Below, in pieces: positions 9,361-18,727 of a stretch of DNA of 64,000 nucleotides. The translations under genes were made by a program, and so were the position numbers. Source of the stretch: Pedobacter kyonggii (lineage in GTDB: Bacteria > Bacteroidota > Bacteroidia > Sphingobacteriales > Sphingobacteriaceae); NCBI RefSeq assembly GCF_004310665.1, contig NZ_SIXF01000004.1:177742-241741 (forward strand), in the 5' to 3' direction. The notes under the pieces were generated by a model, which saw only the letters and a program-made list of their open reading frames with translations, did no database searches and was not told the DNA's origin. Within the stretch, counting starts at the first letter, position 1; each line of letters begins with the position of its first letter.

Positions 9361-10983
9361 ATGAGAACGATAAAATATATAATTTTAAGCTGTTTGGCCT
9401 GTCTGCTTTTCGGCTGTACCAAAGAATTTCTGGACCGTAAACCGATCGATTTTCTCGCTCCCGATAATTTTGAAACTGAAAATGACATCAGAGAGGCTGT
9501 AAATGGAATCTACAGGGCATACGTTTCCGACAAAAACGAGCCTATATATACCGACTTCATAGTTGATAATGGCTATTTTCCTGATTACAGGGATATGTGG
9601 AACAGAACTTATAACAACGAAACCAGTTACATCGTTAACAAATGGTCGAGAGATTATAAGGTGATCTTGAGGGCAAACACCGTACTTGCCTATATCGATA
9701 AAGTGAAACTTACCGAATCTGCCTACAAACAATATAAAGGAGAAGCCACATTTTTGCGTGCGCTCTCCTATGCCGACCTGTCTTTCTTTTTTGGAGGCGT
9801 TCCCATGCGTTTAAAACCAGAAGGACTGGAAGATGCGAATAAGGCCCTGAGCTCAAAAGCAGAAATTATTGAGCTCGTACTTAAAGATCTGGAAGACGCA
9901 GCTGCTTTATTGCCAATATCTTATGCCGCTTCTGAAAAAGGGCGTGCAACAAAAGGTGCTGCACTGGCCATAAAAGCAAGGGTGCTGTTATACAATAAAC
10001 GATACGAAGAGGCAGCAGCATACTGTGTTAAAGTTAAGGCTTTGAATTCCTATAAAATCATGCCCGATTATAAAACAATGTTCCTGCCCGAAGGGGAGGC
10101 GGGTAACCTGGAAACGATTTTCGATATGCAATATCAAACCAATGCCCTGCCACAGGGACTATCAAATTCATGGTATGATAGGTTTTATCTATTTTCTGGC
10201 TATCAGGTTTCTCACGATCTGTATGAGCAGTATTATTCTACTAATGGCCTGTCGATTACCAATCCGGCAAATAAACTATACAATCCGGCAGTAAGAACTT
10301 CTGATCTGGTTGCCCCTTCAACCTATGTGTTAAATGGAGGTTACGACAATAGATTTCAGAGCCGCGATCCAAGGATGCATTTCTCGATTGTTGTTCCCTA
10401 TACGATCGATTCGTATAATGCCACAACCAAAGCACCTGGTGTATTTTATCCGACTGATAAAAAAGCAGCCAATCTGACCAGTTTCAGGGTGAGAAAGTAT
10501 GTAGATTATACCAATTACAATGTTTCGGGCATTTCTGGGGTAAACCCCATTATTATCAGGTATGCCGATGTACTGCTGATGGAGGCCGAAGCGCTTGTAG
10601 AAAAGGGCGGTTATGATGAGGCTTATGTTTATTCGCTGATCAACCAGGTGAGGCAGCGCACCAGTGTGATGATGCCAAAAGTTGAAACTGCGGAGGGGTT
10701 AGGCCTTTCTCAACAAGCTCTAAGGAATGTGATCAGGCACGAACGAAGGGTAGAATTTGCGTTTGAAGGATTACGGATTTTTGATATCATGCGTTGGGAG
10801 AACGGCCCGGATGCCCATAAGGACTTAAAAGGCTTTAACCCTGCTAAATTAACCAGGTTTGCATCTACCGGAATCGTATATGAGATTACCACGGCATTGC
10901 AGCGGACGCCCTTTGATGCCGCAAAAGGATATTTATGGCCGATCCCAAAAACGGAAACCGATGCCAATAAACTGATTAAATAA
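9361..10983 (+). CDS. SusD/RagB-family glycan-binding lipoprotein
   Basis: A 540-residue surface lipoprotein with lipobox LFGC (C19) followed by TKEFLDRKP, a typical SusD start. TPR-like helices are present (GEATFLRALSYADLSFFFGGVPM), as is the family C-terminal pattern IIRYADVLLMEAEALVEKGG, then RHERRVEFAFEGLRIFDIMRW. It should cap the neighbouring SusC barrel and bind the oligosaccharide. It is the last gene of its operon, since a strong hairpin follows. Part of its 3' region (10667-10725) recurs as a degenerate scrap at 29009-29067. Confidence 0.95.
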   Translation: MRTIKYIILSCLACLLFGCTKEFLDRKPIDFLAPDNFETENDIREAVNGIYRAYVSDKNEPIYTDFIVDNGYFPDYRDMWNRTYNNETSYIVNKWSRDYKVILRANTVLAYIDKVKLTESAYKQYKGEATFLRALSYADLSFFFGGVPMRLKPEGLEDANKALSSKAEIIELVLKDLEDAAALLPISYAASEKGRATKGAALAIKARVLLYNKRYEEAAAYCVKVKALNSYKIMPDYKTMFLPEGEAGNLETIFDMQYQTNALPQGLSNSWYDRFYLFSGYQVSHDLYEQYYSTNGLSITNPANKLYNPAVRTSDLVAPSTYVLNGGYDNRFQSRDPRMHFSIVVPYTIDSYNATTKAPGVFYPTDKKAANLTSFRVRKYVDYTNYNVSGISGVNPIIIRYADVLLMEAEALVEKGGYDEAYVYSLINQVRQRTSVMMPKVETAEGLGLSQQALRNVIRHERRVEFAFEGLRIFDIMRWENGPDAHKDLKGFNPAKLTRFASTGIVYEITTALQRTPFDAAKGYLWPIPKTETDANKLIK

Positions 10984-10995
10984 GAAGATCTGCTG

Positions 10996-11037
10996 CCTGT
11001 TGATATGCACAATATGTTTTGCGTATCAACAGGTTTT
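10996..11037 (+). terminator. Rho-independent terminator of the first PUL operon
   Basis: A long hairpin: CCTGTTGATA at 10996-11005 pairs with TATCAACAGG at 11024-11033, with further pairing inside, followed by TTTT. It lies 13 bp after the SusD stop codon. Confidence 0.8.
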
Positions 11038-11221
11038 AGGTTGAGTCCAAAGAAGTCGAATCCTTGTTTTAATTATTTGTAAATCAGTCGTTTTTAAGTT
11101 ATTTCTAACTTTAATTCGCCAAAAAATCACCTCGCAGATTTTGTTTCTTATTTATGTTGTCAGGACAATTAAGGCAAGGCTTACATCCAATATCATTAAG
11201 TTAAGAGATAAATCAAAAAGA

Positions 11222-11622
11222 TGTCACCCTGAAGCTTAATTTATTGCATAAAATCAATATAAATGACATTTAATTATTGGGCGATATGTATTCCCCTCTT
11301 TAGAGGGGTGTCCGCAGGACGGGGGTGTTTTATTAGTCCTAGCCGGACAGGCTTCTTTCTTTTTGGTGTCAAAAAGAAGCAAAAAACACCGGCTGAAAAT
11401 TTATTCATTTGTGTTATTGTTTTCAGCTGCATTCATGAGGGCTTCGCCGTTTTCTTTCGAAGCCAGTGGGATGGCTTGGGCAGTGTGGCCCGAAAAATTT
11501 GTTAGGCCGGATTAAGTAGAACGGGGATACGGTGCTATGGCCTAGTTGGGCGGAAATACAAGTTGGTATAAGCCACTCATATTTAAATGATTACAAAATA
11601 ACCTCAATGGTAGCGTAGTTGA
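11222..11622. repeat. Dispersed intergenic repeat, copy 1 (about 400 bp)
   Basis: Matches the stretch 50929-51360 over nearly its full length. It begins TGTCACnCTGA, shares a nearly identical core around 11388-11460 and ends near a shared CAATGGTAGCG. It contains a hairpin (TTCTTTTTG at 11357-11365 and CAAAAAGAA at 11370-11378). A small ORF inside (11263-11505) is not kept in copy 2 and is not called as a gene. No terminal inverted repeats or transposase were seen, so the mobilisation mechanism is unknown. Confidence 0.8.
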
Positions 11623-11682
11623 AGGGTATATGGCAGAAAATGAAAAAACTTCTGATAACCACCAAAAGCGGGAAGAACCCAA

Positions 11683-12699
11683 CTAAAGCGAATGTCTTTT
11701 GATAACCTTTGTCGGGTTTCTCGTAATTACGATTTTTTCATCCAGGATGGCTTGTGCGACTGTTTTACCCATTGCCTCAAAATCAGTAGAGATGACCGTA
11801 ATGCCATCTTCAAGTACTTCTTTCACAAGCGTATCATTATAAGAGATGAGCCCTATATCCTTCCCTAACTTAAGTTTCTTTTTTCGGGCGAGCTTAATTA
11901 ACATGACATCATCGGTGTCGTACCTACTAAAGGTTACATAAGCATTCCCTTTTTGAAAAGTCTTTTCATCAATCTCAGATTGTATCAGGTAGGGGTACTC
12001 AGTTTCAGTGCAATAATGTAAAAAACCTTCAATTACCAGTCTGGCATGTACAGCTTCAGGATGGGCAACCAAGATCAGCCGATCGTATTTTTTTAACTCA
12101 GCCTGTAGCTTATGAAGGCTATTATAAATGTCATAGCCGTAATCCTGGTATATACTACTGTAATTGCCTGATAAACCTTGCTCGTTTAAATCAATAATTA
12201 TTCTTTTCTTGTCCGGAATCAGGTTCAGGAGCGGGGCTACATTTTCTTTTAAAAAAGTTGCAACGACATAATGTGTATATGAACCCAGATTTTCTTTGAT
12301 CAATTTTTCGAATACCTGATAATTATGGTGGTGAAAGTAGATATCTATATCGGCGCGGTTTTCCAGTTGATTAAAAAGCGTCCTGTAAAACTGTTCACGC
12401 AGAATATTCATTTTATCAAGTAGCAAAAACACACGGAAGGAATGATGAATGGCCTTTTTGCGTACATAATATCCTTTTCTGTATACAGATTCCACGATGC
12501 CTTTTTCAACAAGCTCATTCAGGCCTTTGAGTAAAGTTTCCTTACTCATTTTTAATTGCAATTGCAGCTGCTTAAGAGAAGGCAGTTGATCTCCAATACG
12601 TAGCTGATCAATTTCAATCAGTGACATAATGTGATCGGCAAGCTGCTGATATTTCATTTTGCCTTGATTGCCTTTCTGGAGTGTATTTTCAGAGGTCAT
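11683..12699 (-). CDS. GntR-type transcriptional regulator with LacI-like sensor domain
   Basis: A 338-residue regulator. An N-terminal GntR winged helix (about residues 15-82, with QLADHIMSLIE, GDQLPSLKQL, LVEKGIVESVYRKGYYV) is joined to a periplasmic-binding-protein-like sugar sensor of the LacI/GalR type (about 92-335, ending in GKTVAQAILDEKI). It probably binds DNA as a dimer and responds to a sugar released by the PUL. It is divergent from the second SusC gene, whose promoter carries a symmetric dyad that is the likely operator. An alternative start is the ATG at 12657, which begins MKYQQLADH. GntR/LacI fusions are a minority type of PUL regulator. Confidence 0.85.
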   Translation of the reverse strand: MTSENTLQKGNQGKMKYQQLADHIMSLIEIDQLRIGDQLPSLKQLQLQLKMSKETLLKGLNELVEKGIVESVYRKGYYVRKKAIHHSFRVFLLLDKMNILREQFYRTLFNQLENRADIDIYFHHHNYQVFEKLIKENLGSYTHYVVATFLKENVAPLLNLIPDKKRIIIDLNEQGLSGNYSSIYQDYGYDIYNSLHKLQAELKKYDRLILVAHPEAVHARLVIEGFLHYCTETEYPYLIQSEIDEKTFQKGNAYVTFSRYDTDDVMLIKLARKKKLKLGKDIGLISYNDTLVKEVLEDGITVISTDFEAMGKTVAQAILDEKIVITRNPTKVIKRHSL

Positions 12700-12819
12700 A
12701 GGTATATTATTTAGGCAAATGTAATTAATAGACCATACAAACCAAACCAGCCCATTTAATAATTATTCAATAATCACCCCCATTTTAGGTTTAAGCAGCT
12801 TTTTTTTATTTTTTTATCT

Positions 12820-12849
12820 TTTGTAAAGAAATAAAATATATTATATTTG
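12820..12849 (+). promoter_or_regulatory. Promoter of the second SusC operon
   Basis: TTTG at 12820-12823 and a perfect TAnnTTTG box (TATATTTG) at 12842-12849, 18 bp apart. This is the best full -33/-7 match in the window. The predicted start site near 12856 leaves a leader of about 180 nt before the SusC ATG. Confidence 0.7.
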
Positions 12850-12860
12850 TTAAGTAACCA

Positions 12861-12878
12861 GTCCAGTCCAGACCAGAC
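12861..12878. promoter_or_regulatory. Candidate GntR operator overlapping the transcription start
   Basis: GTCCAGTCCAGACCAGAC fits a two-fold symmetric GTC-nn-GTC-nn-GAC-nn-GAC pattern. It starts 11 bp after the -7 box, where a repressor would block RNA polymerase. Assignment to the adjacent GntR-type regulator is inferred from position. Confidence 0.6.
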
Positions 12879-13034
12879 TAATAGTGTGAGCATTTGATGA
12901 TGCGTGTAGTAATTATTGTTATAGTGCGCTAATTGCTGTTTTTGGGATCTGGATGAGGTTTTAAATGCTTTAACAAGTCATTTATACTGCAGATACGTAA
13001 ATGTCTGTCGTAACAACATAACCAAATATAAACA

Positions 13035-16000
13035 ATGAATATGAAACCAAACTTACTCTTAACGGTGCTATTGGTTCTGGGTATTCCGCTTTCCAGTCTG
13101 GCTCAAGCGGTAAAAACCATTACCGGAACTGTTACAGAAGAAACCGGGAAACCCTTGCCGGGTGCGAAAGTAGTCATCCAGGGGAAAACAGTTTCCCGTG
13201 TAACAGATGATCAGGGCCACTTTAGCTTTTCTAATACGAAGGAAAGTGAACTATTGGTGGTCTCTATGGTTGGCTATATCAGCAAAACTGTGGTTATCAC
13301 CAGTCAAAACCAGTATAAAATTCAGCTGGTTCCTAACAACACTGCTTTAGATGACGTTGTAATTGTTGGTTATGGCCAGGTAAAACGAAAGGACCTTACT
13401 GGTTCGGTGGGTTCTGTAGTGATGAAAGATATGGAAAAGGCACCGGTGGTTTCCTTTGAAGATGCTTTGGCAGGAAGGGTGGCAGGAGTGCAGGTCGGTT
13501 CTGGTGATGGACAGCCAGGCAGTATTAGCAACATCACCATTCGCGGAGGAAATTCCATTACCCAGTCAAACTCACCCCTTTATGTAATTGATGGCTTTCC
13601 CTTGGAAAATCCCGACAACAATACGATTAATCCGGATGATATTGAATCAATAGATATATTAAAAGACGCATCTTCTACCGCAATTTATGGAGCGAGAGGA
13701 GCCAATGGTGTGATCATGATCAAGACCAAGGAAGGTAAGGTAGGCGCGCCGGTAGTTAACTACAACAACTGGCTGGGCTATCAGTATCCGTCAAAGCAGA
13801 TAGAAGTGATGAGTCCTTATGAGTTTGTGAAGTACCAGCTGGACTTGAATAAGACTTCCGCTACCGCTTTGTATCTTAAGGACGGCAAAACTTTAGATGC
13901 GTACCGCAATGAGCAGGGGATAAACTGGCAGAATAATGTATTGCAGAATGCATTTATGCAAAATCATAGCTTCTCTATGAGGGGAGGCACTGCAGCTACA
14001 AAATATTCGGTAAGCAGCTCTTATTTAGATCAGAATGGAATTGTGATTAATGGTGGATATAAGAGATACCAGGGACGGTTTCAGATTGATCAGCGTTTAG
14101 GGAAAAATATGAGAATTGGCATTAACACCAATTATACATACGGAATCAAAAAAGGTCAGATCGCTAATCTAACCAGTGATAACCTAAACAGCAGCTCGGC
14201 CGGAAATGCCAGTTCATATTTGATGTACAGTACCTGGGGATACAGGCCTGTTACAGGTAATGCAGATGATGAAAATTTCCTTGATCAGCCTTTTGACGAC
14301 GACGTGGCGGGAAATACAGATTTAAGGATAAATCCTGTGGTAAACTCCAACAACTTGTATCAGTATGCTTTTAACAAATCACTTACTACCAATGCTTTTG
14401 CGGAGTATGCTTTCCTGAAATATTTTAAGTTCAAGCTGAGTGGCGGGATGACGGATACCCGTTTGGTTTTTGAGCGTTTTAACAATTCTAATACGGCAGC
14501 TGGAAATCCGCGGACCGTTTATGGGCAGAGTTACGGCATTAATGGTTCCCTCGAAAATCAGAATATCCGCAGTTTACTGAACGAGAACCTGCTCTCATTT
14601 AACAGGACATTTAACAAGAAGCACCGTTTAGATGCGGTGGCTGGATTTACCATGCAGAGAAATAGTATGGAGGGGGATGGATTTGTATCTATTTTATTGC
14701 CAAATGAGTCATTGGGTGTCAGGGGACTTGACCAGGGGACAATTCTGGTAAAAACAACCTCAGGAACTTATTCAACGCTGGTATCCTTCCTGGGGCGTGT
14801 GAACTATACGTTTAACTCCCGCTACCTGTTCACGGCTTCTATCCGTAGTGATGGATCTTCAAAGTTTGCCAAGGACAACAGGGTGGGCTATTTCCCTTCC
14901 GGGGCCTTTGCCTGGAATATTGGGGATGAAAATTTCCTGAAATCAGTTAAAGCCATTTCTTCCGCAAAACTAAGGGCTTCTTATGGAATTACCGGAAACA
15001 ACCGGGTATCAGACTTTGCATACCTGAGTATTTTGGATCAGGAAGTAGGGGCCAACACTGGAAATACCAGAAGTGGCTATTATTTTAACGGACAATACAT
15101 TAAAGGAACTGTACCTGTTGGGGTGGGAAATGAGAACCTTAAATGGGAGCGAACCGGAAACCTTGACCTTGGAATAGACTTAAGTTTCTTTAAGCAGCGG
15201 ATCAGTTTAACTACCGATTATTATTATAAAAGAACCACAGACTTATTGCTGAATGCTTCATTACCTACTTCAACCGGGTATCTTACCGCATTTAAAAATA
15301 TTGGCGTTGTGGTAAATAGGGGCCTGGAGTTTACCTTAAATACAATAAACGTGAGTACAAAGAATTTTAGCTGGACATCCAATTTTAACATTGCCTTTAA
15401 TACCAACAAGATCGAAGAGCTGAATGGTGATCAGCCTAGTTTAATTACACGTGTTTCGAACTGGAACGGCAATTTCAATAACTCTTTACCTTATATAGCC
15501 TTGCCAGGACGCCCTGTGGCCCTGTTTTACGGCTATGTTTTTGAGGGGGTGTATCCTTTAAGTGATTTCAATGTATTAGCTAACGGTAGCTATGAGCTGA
15601 AACCTGACGTACCGAATAATGGGAGTGCCCGCTCGCTCATTAAGCCGGGCTTCATCAAATACAAAGACATTAACGGAGATGGGGTGGTAGATGCAAATGA
15701 TCAGACAATTGTTGGCAATCCTAATCCGAAACACATTGGAGGCTTTTCCAATAATTTCAATTATGGACCGTTTGACCTCAATATTTTCTTACAATGGTCT
15801 TACGGAAATGACATTTTAAATGCGAACCGGATTGTATTTGAAGGTGCGGAAGCCAGACCAAGCCTGAATATGTTTAAAACCTACGAAAACAGGTGGTCTC
15901 TGGAGAATCAGAATAGCGATTTACCTGTAGCGGGCGGTTATGGTCCTAATGTGTTCTCCGATAGGAATATCGAAGATGGCTCCTTCCTTCGGTTAAAGAC

Positions 16001-16220
16001 GGTCTCGTTAGGTTATAACCTTTCTTCTACAGTAACGAAAAAGCTGAAAATACAATCAGCCCGCTTTAATGTTTCGGCACAAAACCTGATAACCTGGACC
16101 AACTATTCCGGTTTGGACCCCGAAGTTTCAGTGCGCCATTCTGCACTTACACCGGGTTTCGACTGGAGCCCATATCCAAGAGCGCGCACCATCACCTTTG
16201 GTATGAACCTAACTTTTTAA
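13035..16220 (+). CDS. SusC/RagA-type TonB-dependent outer membrane transporter (second)
   Basis: A 1061-residue protein with a signal peptide ending SSLAQA, a carboxypeptidase-regulatory-like domain (TITGTVTEETGKPLPGAKV), the plug (IVGYGQVKRKDLTGSVGS) and a beta-barrel ending in GMNLTF. It differs clearly from the 6266-9343 paralogue, so it may take up a different oligosaccharide or size class. It is the first gene of an operon with close or overlapping neighbours: SusD follows after 6-18 bp. The ATG at 13041 is an alternative start. Confidence 0.95.
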   Translation: MNMKPNLLLTVLLVLGIPLSSLAQAVKTITGTVTEETGKPLPGAKVVIQGKTVSRVTDDQGHFSFSNTKESELLVVSMVGYISKTVVITSQNQYKIQLVPNNTALDDVVIVGYGQVKRKDLTGSVGSVVMKDMEKAPVVSFEDALAGRVAGVQVGSGDGQPGSISNITIRGGNSITQSNSPLYVIDGFPLENPDNNTINPDDIESIDILKDASSTAIYGARGANGVIMIKTKEGKVGAPVVNYNNWLGYQYPSKQIEVMSPYEFVKYQLDLNKTSATALYLKDGKTLDAYRNEQGINWQNNVLQNAFMQNHSFSMRGGTAATKYSVSSSYLDQNGIVINGGYKRYQGRFQIDQRLGKNMRIGINTNYTYGIKKGQIANLTSDNLNSSSAGNASSYLMYSTWGYRPVTGNADDENFLDQPFDDDVAGNTDLRINPVVNSNNLYQYAFNKSLTTNAFAEYAFLKYFKFKLSGGMTDTRLVFERFNNSNTAAGNPRTVYGQSYGINGSLENQNIRSLLNENLLSFNRTFNKKHRLDAVAGFTMQRNSMEGDGFVSILLPNESLGVRGLDQGTILVKTTSGTYSTLVSFLGRVNYTFNSRYLFTASIRSDGSSKFAKDNRVGYFPSGAFAWNIGDENFLKSVKAISSAKLRASYGITGNNRVSDFAYLSILDQEVGANTGNTRSGYYFNGQYIKGTVPVGVGNENLKWERTGNLDLGIDLSFFKQRISLTTDYYYKRTTDLLLNASLPTSTGYLTAFKNIGVVVNRGLEFTLNTINVSTKNFSWTSNFNIAFNTNKIEELNGDQPSLITRVSNWNGNFNNSLPYIALPGRPVALFYGYVFEGVYPLSDFNVLANGSYELKPDVPNNGSARSLIKPGFIKYKDINGDGVVDANDQTIVGNPNPKHIGGFSNNFNYGPFDLNIFLQWSYGNDILNANRIVFEGAEARPSLNMFKTYENRWSLENQNSDLPVAGGYGPNVFSDRNIEDGSFLRLKTVSLGYNLSSTVTKKLKIQSARFNVSAQNLITWTNYSGLDPEVSVRHSALTPGFDWSPYPRARTITFGMNLTF

Positions 16221-16238
16221 CGATAAATGTTTTTACAA

Positions 16239-17810
16239 ATGAAAACAACTTTATTATATATCGCGATAATGCTGGCACTGGTTGTTAGCTCATGTTCAAA
16301 GATACTGGATACAACCCCACAGGATTTTGTATCGCCAGTAAATTATTACAATACAGAAAGTGAACTACAATCTGCACTGGCCGGAGTATACGACCGCTTG
16401 GGCGATAACAGGGTTTATTCACAAGGTATGTCTTGCTATATGGTTTTTAGTGACGAATTTTTCATGAAAAACCAGACATCGGGAATGAATGCCAATATTG
16501 TTGATGCTTCGACCCTGGAATTAAACAGACATTGGGAAACGCTTTACACGGGTATTGAGCGAGCGAACATGTTACTCGAAAACATAGATAAGGCCGTTAA
16601 GGTGACTGCGGAAAAACGCAACGAAATAAAAGGGCAGGCACTATTTTTAAGGGCTTACTATTATTTTCTGCTAGCGGATGAGTTTGGAGGTGTGCCTTTA
16701 AAGCTTCAATCGAGCAAATCACCTGAAGAACCGCCCCTTCCTGGTACGCCGTTAAAGGACCTTTACGGACGTATCGTTACTGATATGAAACAGGCAGAAG
16801 ACCTGGTGAAATCCGTTTCTGATTATGGCTATAATACCCGTATTACAAAAACTACTGTACAGGGTATACTCGCAAGGGTATATCTGACCATGGCAGGCGC
16901 CCCGCTAAATGATGTTGCAAAATATGCTGATGCCAGAACTTATGCAGAAAAAGTAATGCTGTCAGGATTGCACAGCCTTAATCCCGATTTTAAACAAATC
17001 TATATCAACCACGTTCAGGAGATTTTCGATACAAGGGAAAGTTTGTGGGAAGTAGAATTTAAAGGCGTAAACCAGGGCGAAATACAAGAGGGCGGCATGA
17101 TTGGCAGTTATAACGGCATTACCTGTGGAAATATTGAAATGGGGTATGGCTATGATTATGTTCATGCTACGGCGAAGCTTTATAATGCTTATGCGAATGG
17201 CGACCTGAGAAGGGACTGGACAGTTGCTCCTTATCGTTACGTGACAAGCGGACAAACGGCTGTACGGACCAATTGGGCAGCAGATCAGATATACGACCGT
17301 AGCAATGGCAAATGGAGGCGCGAGTATGAACTTCTTTTACCAAGAAATCAAAACTATACCGGTACAAACTGGCCGCTGTTAAGGTATGCTGATGTATTGC
17401 TGATGTTTGCAGAAGCTGACAATTATACCAATAATGGGCCCTCTGCAAATGCGTATAAAGCGATAAATATGGTGAGACGAAGGGGCTATGGGAAAGATGT
17501 GCTTGTCCCCGATGTAGCGGCCGATGCTGCTGCTAATTTGTCTCAGCAGGACTTCCTTGATCTGATCAGGAATGAACGGTTACGTGAGCTTGCTTTCGAG
17601 GGCATTCGGAAGCATGATCTTGTACGATGGGGTATTTATCCATCCGTAATGCAAACACAGGCAAGAGAATACCAAACCAACATGCCAACTGCGTTAAAAG
17701 ATGCAGCTGTTGCACAGGCACAGCGGGTAACGGATCGTGCAGTTTTATTCCCGATCCCTAACAGCGAACTGGCCGTTAACCCTAATATCAAACAAAATAC
17801 AGGATGGTAA
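16239..17810 (+). CDS. SusD/RagB-family glycan-binding lipoprotein (second)
   Basis: A 523-residue lipoprotein when started at the ATG at 16239, which gives MKTTLLYIAIMLALVVSSC with lipobox VSSC. A start at 16227 would add four residues. SusD features are LDTTPQDFVSPVNYYNTE, KGQALFLRAYYYFLLADEFGGVPL, LLRYADVLLMFAEADNYTN and RNERLRELAFEGIRKHDLVRWG. It partners the preceding SusC. Its stop overlaps an upstream ATG of the DUF5017-type gene, consistent with one transcript. Confidence 0.95.
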   Translation: MKTTLLYIAIMLALVVSSCSKILDTTPQDFVSPVNYYNTESELQSALAGVYDRLGDNRVYSQGMSCYMVFSDEFFMKNQTSGMNANIVDASTLELNRHWETLYTGIERANMLLENIDKAVKVTAEKRNEIKGQALFLRAYYYFLLADEFGGVPLKLQSSKSPEEPPLPGTPLKDLYGRIVTDMKQAEDLVKSVSDYGYNTRITKTTVQGILARVYLTMAGAPLNDVAKYADARTYAEKVMLSGLHSLNPDFKQIYINHVQEIFDTRESLWEVEFKGVNQGEIQEGGMIGSYNGITCGNIEMGYGYDYVHATAKLYNAYANGDLRRDWTVAPYRYVTSGQTAVRTNWAADQIYDRSNGKWRREYELLLPRNQNYTGTNWPLLRYADVLLMFAEADNYTNNGPSANAYKAINMVRRRGYGKDVLVPDVAADAAANLSQQDFLDLIRNERLRELAFEGIRKHDLVRWGIYPSVMQTQAREYQTNMPTALKDAAVAQAQRVTDRAVLFPIPNSELAVNPNIKQNTGW

Positions 17811-17827
17811 CTACAAAATTGTATAAG

Positions 17828-18727
17828 ATGAATAAGCTATTGATTGCAGCTGTTATATTATTTTTCCTGGCTTCCTGCCAGAAGACCCATGAGCTCGCTC
17901 CGCAGGATGATTTTTCTGTTGAGTTGGAAAAAAACAGTTATAAAGTTGGAGAGCCCGTTAGGTTTATTATTAATGGTAAACCAGAGAATATTGTATTTTG
18001 GTCTGGAGAAGCAGGACGCAAATACGAATACCGGAAAAGAACGGTCGTGGAAGGAAATGCGGTTTCGCTCAATTTTAAAACTTATGCCCAGTTCGGCTTA
18101 ATGCCCATCGATCAATCGGTGATAAAACTGTACGTATCTACCAATTTCAACGGAATATATGATGCTACAAATGTAAAGGCTGCCACCTGGGAAGATATCA
18201 CAGATAAAGCTGTTTTATCTGCTGGCCTGGATCAGACCCCCTCAGGAAATATCAGCCTGAATACTTTTGCCGCGCGTAACAAAAACATGGCGCTGGCTTT
18301 GGTTTATAAGACCACTGTTATAAAACCAGAAGCGCAGCAAAACCGTTGGGTAGTCCGTTCTTTCGACCTTAAAAGCACCAATCAGCAAGGGGAAGAAACA
18401 GTATTGGCCACTATGGCTACCACGGGCTGGACTGCTTTTAATTTTAGTGGTCCTGCAACCAATTGGAGTATTACTTCAGCACAGTTGCTTACAGTAAGGA
18501 ACAGTACCGATCTTGATGATGACTGGGTAGTAAGCAAACAGTTTAACCCTAATAGCATTTTGCCAGACGTAGGAGAACCTATTAAGAATATTTCCCAGAA
18601 ACTAACAGATTATACCAGGGTTTATACTAAAGCTGGCGTATATAAAGTGTCGTTTGTAGCAACCAATGCCAATGTAGAACGATCACTTACAGTTGTAAAA
18701 GAAATAGATTTAACCATTACCCAATGA
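17828..18727 (+). CDS. DUF5017-type surface lipoprotein, putative glycan-binding protein
   Basis: About 299 residues. The ATG at 17828 gives the lipoprotein leader MNKLLIAAVILFFLASC (lipobox LASC), so it is preferred to the ATG at 17804 inside the SusD stop region. The body has an immunoglobulin-like start (FSVELEKNSYKVGEPVRFIINGKPENIVFWSGE) and ends in a beta-rich tail (YTKAGVYKVSFVATNANVERSLTV). I recognise this as the DUF5017 family, which often follows SusD and may act as a surface glycan-binding protein. No catalytic motif is seen. Its stop overlaps the next start (ATGA). Confidence 0.7.
   Translation: MNKLLIAAVILFFLASCQKTHELAPQDDFSVELEKNSYKVGEPVRFIINGKPENIVFWSGEAGRKYEYRKRTVVEGNAVSLNFKTYAQFGLMPIDQSVIKLYVSTNFNGIYDATNVKAATWEDITDKAVLSAGLDQTPSGNISLNTFAARNKNMALALVYKTTVIKPEAQQNRWVVRSFDLKSTNQQGEETVLATMATTGWTAFNFSGPATNWSITSAQLLTVRNSTDLDDDWVVSKQFNPNSILPDVGEPIKNISQKLTDYTRVYTKAGVYKVSFVATNANVERSLTVVKEIDLTITQ

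Noticed and set aside
11263-11505. 80-residue ORF in the intergenic region after the first susD
   Set aside because: It lies inside the dispersed repeat and the frame is not kept in the second copy at 50929-51360, so it is more likely a repeat than a gene.
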